Part shown: in pieces, positions 6,299-6,806 of the stretch | Position numbering within the stretch: the first letter of the stretch is position 1 | How the letters are laid out: every line of letters starts with the position of its first letter | Source: Candidatus Fermentibacteraceae bacterium | Lineage (GTDB): Bacteria > Fermentibacterota > Fermentibacteria > Fermentibacterales > JCC-6 | NCBI GenBank assembly: GCA_030596465.1 | Contig: JAUVJW010000109.1 | Span: 1-6,806 of the forward strand | Reading direction: 5' to 3' | Length of the DNA stretch: 6,806 bases | Program-made: the position numbers and the translations under genes | The notes under the pieces: model-generated | The model's input: only the letters and a program-made list of their open reading frames with translations | What the model was told of the DNA's origin: nothing | Databases searched by the model: none

Positions 6299-6806
6299 AT
6301 GATCAGAGTGATTTTTGTTCTTATGATTCTTGCTGTATCAGCATTTGCCGGTACGGTTTACCGTGCACCACAGCCGGTTGAAACTGCCGAGTACATGGGA
6401 ACAGACGGCGGACCAGTAGTAGGGTTCAATCTTACCGCGCTTGAAACAATCGAGAGTTCAGTTGAAGACTACGGCAGTGGAGTAATATTCAGAATTCCCG
6501 GCGGCGGTTACGGTGCCGAAGTTGGAACACCTGATGTTCCCTGTATCAGAAGAATGGTTCAGGTTCCCAATACAGGTGATATCTCCCTCGAGATTATCAG
6601 CTCCGAGACATCTGTTCTGGGTAATTACGGTGTTCTTCCAATGCAGCCTTTCATGGACAGAAACGGCAACACCGTTCCTCTGAAAGTCAATGAGGAAGTT
6701 TACGGTACATCATCCGCCTATCCCGCAAGCCCTGTTGTGATTGAAAGGGTCTCCATCCTCCGGGACATCCGTGTCGCGTGGGTCAGATTCAATCCTGTAT
6801 CAGTAA
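6299..6806 (+). CDS. Secreted protein with gingipain (C25)-type propeptide, 3' end missing
   Basis: The frame is open from the ATG at 6299 to the window end (169 codons). Residues 1-17 are a clear signal peptide: a basic n-region (MIR), hydrophobic core VIFVLMILAV, and a probable cleavage site after SAFA, before G18. Residues about 60-169 resemble the propeptide that precedes peptidase family C25 (gingipain-like) domains: a short IP-containing strand (GVIFRIPGGG), then EVGTPDVP (74-81), matching the conserved E-x-G-x-P-x-x-P element, then a VQVP strand and, near the end, SILRDIRVAWVRFNPV (152-167), like the conserved arginine-rich strand leading to a P-V motif. If a C25 domain follows, this is a secreted cysteine endopeptidase made as a zymogen, possibly with a C-terminal sorting domain. 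The catalytic part is outside the window, so the enzyme assignment is inference. It is preceded by two hairpins and a candidate promoter, so it is probably transcribed separately from the HD gene. Confidence 0.78.
   Translation, partial: MIRVIFVLMILAVSAFAGTVYRAPQPVETAEYMGTDGGPVVGFNLTALETIESSVEDYGSGVIFRIPGGGYGAEVGTPDVPCIRRMVQVPNTGDISLEIISSETSVLGNYGVLPMQPFMDRNGNTVPLKVNEEVYGTSSAYPASPVVIERVSILRDIRVAWVRFNPVSV

Noticed and set aside
1..6806. CRISPR array, tRNA or rRNA, insertion sequence, prophage or defence system
   Set aside because: No regularly spaced repeats, no cloverleaf or rRNA-like sequence, no transposase or integrase, and gene style and composition look uniform throughout.

Overview
This window looks like ordinary chromosomal DNA of a bacterium, with roughly balanced base composition and dense genes all on the + strand. 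It holds six protein-coding genes, four of them complete, and I see no RNA genes, mobile elements or CRISPR. The mix of an envelope M23 peptidase, a signal-bearing tricorn-like S41 protease with PD40/TolB-type propeller repeats, and a secreted protein beginning with a gingipain (C25)-type propeptide suggests a Gram-negative member of the Fibrobacterota-Chlorobiota-Bacteroidota neighbourhood or an allied candidate phylum (Fermentibacterota- or Cloacimonadota-like). That placement is inference from gene content only and is weak.

Layout. Block 1 (1-4331) has the 3' part of an M23 zinc metallopeptidase gene cut by the window edge, then after 26 nt a class I SAM-dependent methyltransferase, then after a single base a 997-residue tricorn-type protease. 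The tight spacing suggests one operon. A 101-nt gap (4332-4432) carries a small hairpin followed by a run of nine T. Block 2 (4433-6188) is an isocitrate/isopropylmalate-family beta-decarboxylating dehydrogenase followed after 4 nt by a small HD-domain metal-dependent phosphohydrolase. A 110-nt gap (6189-6298) holds two strong hairpins, a possible promoter whose -10 lies in the loop of the second hairpin, and a strong Shine-Dalgarno. Block 3 (6299-6806) is the 5' end of a secreted protein with a C25-type propeptide, cut by the window edge.

How the genes fit together. Three of the six products are proteolytic or cell-wall-hydrolytic and probably act outside the cytoplasm, so the region has a loose flavour of peptide degradation and envelope remodelling. 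The dehydrogenase/HD pair is a separate cytoplasmic unit. I do not see a clear undescribed multi-gene system. The points most worth a second look are the complete tricorn catalytic tetrad in an apparently exported protein, the NADP-type cofactor residues combined with an atypical substrate loop in the dehydrogenase, and the promoter/inverted-repeat overlap before the C25-type gene.
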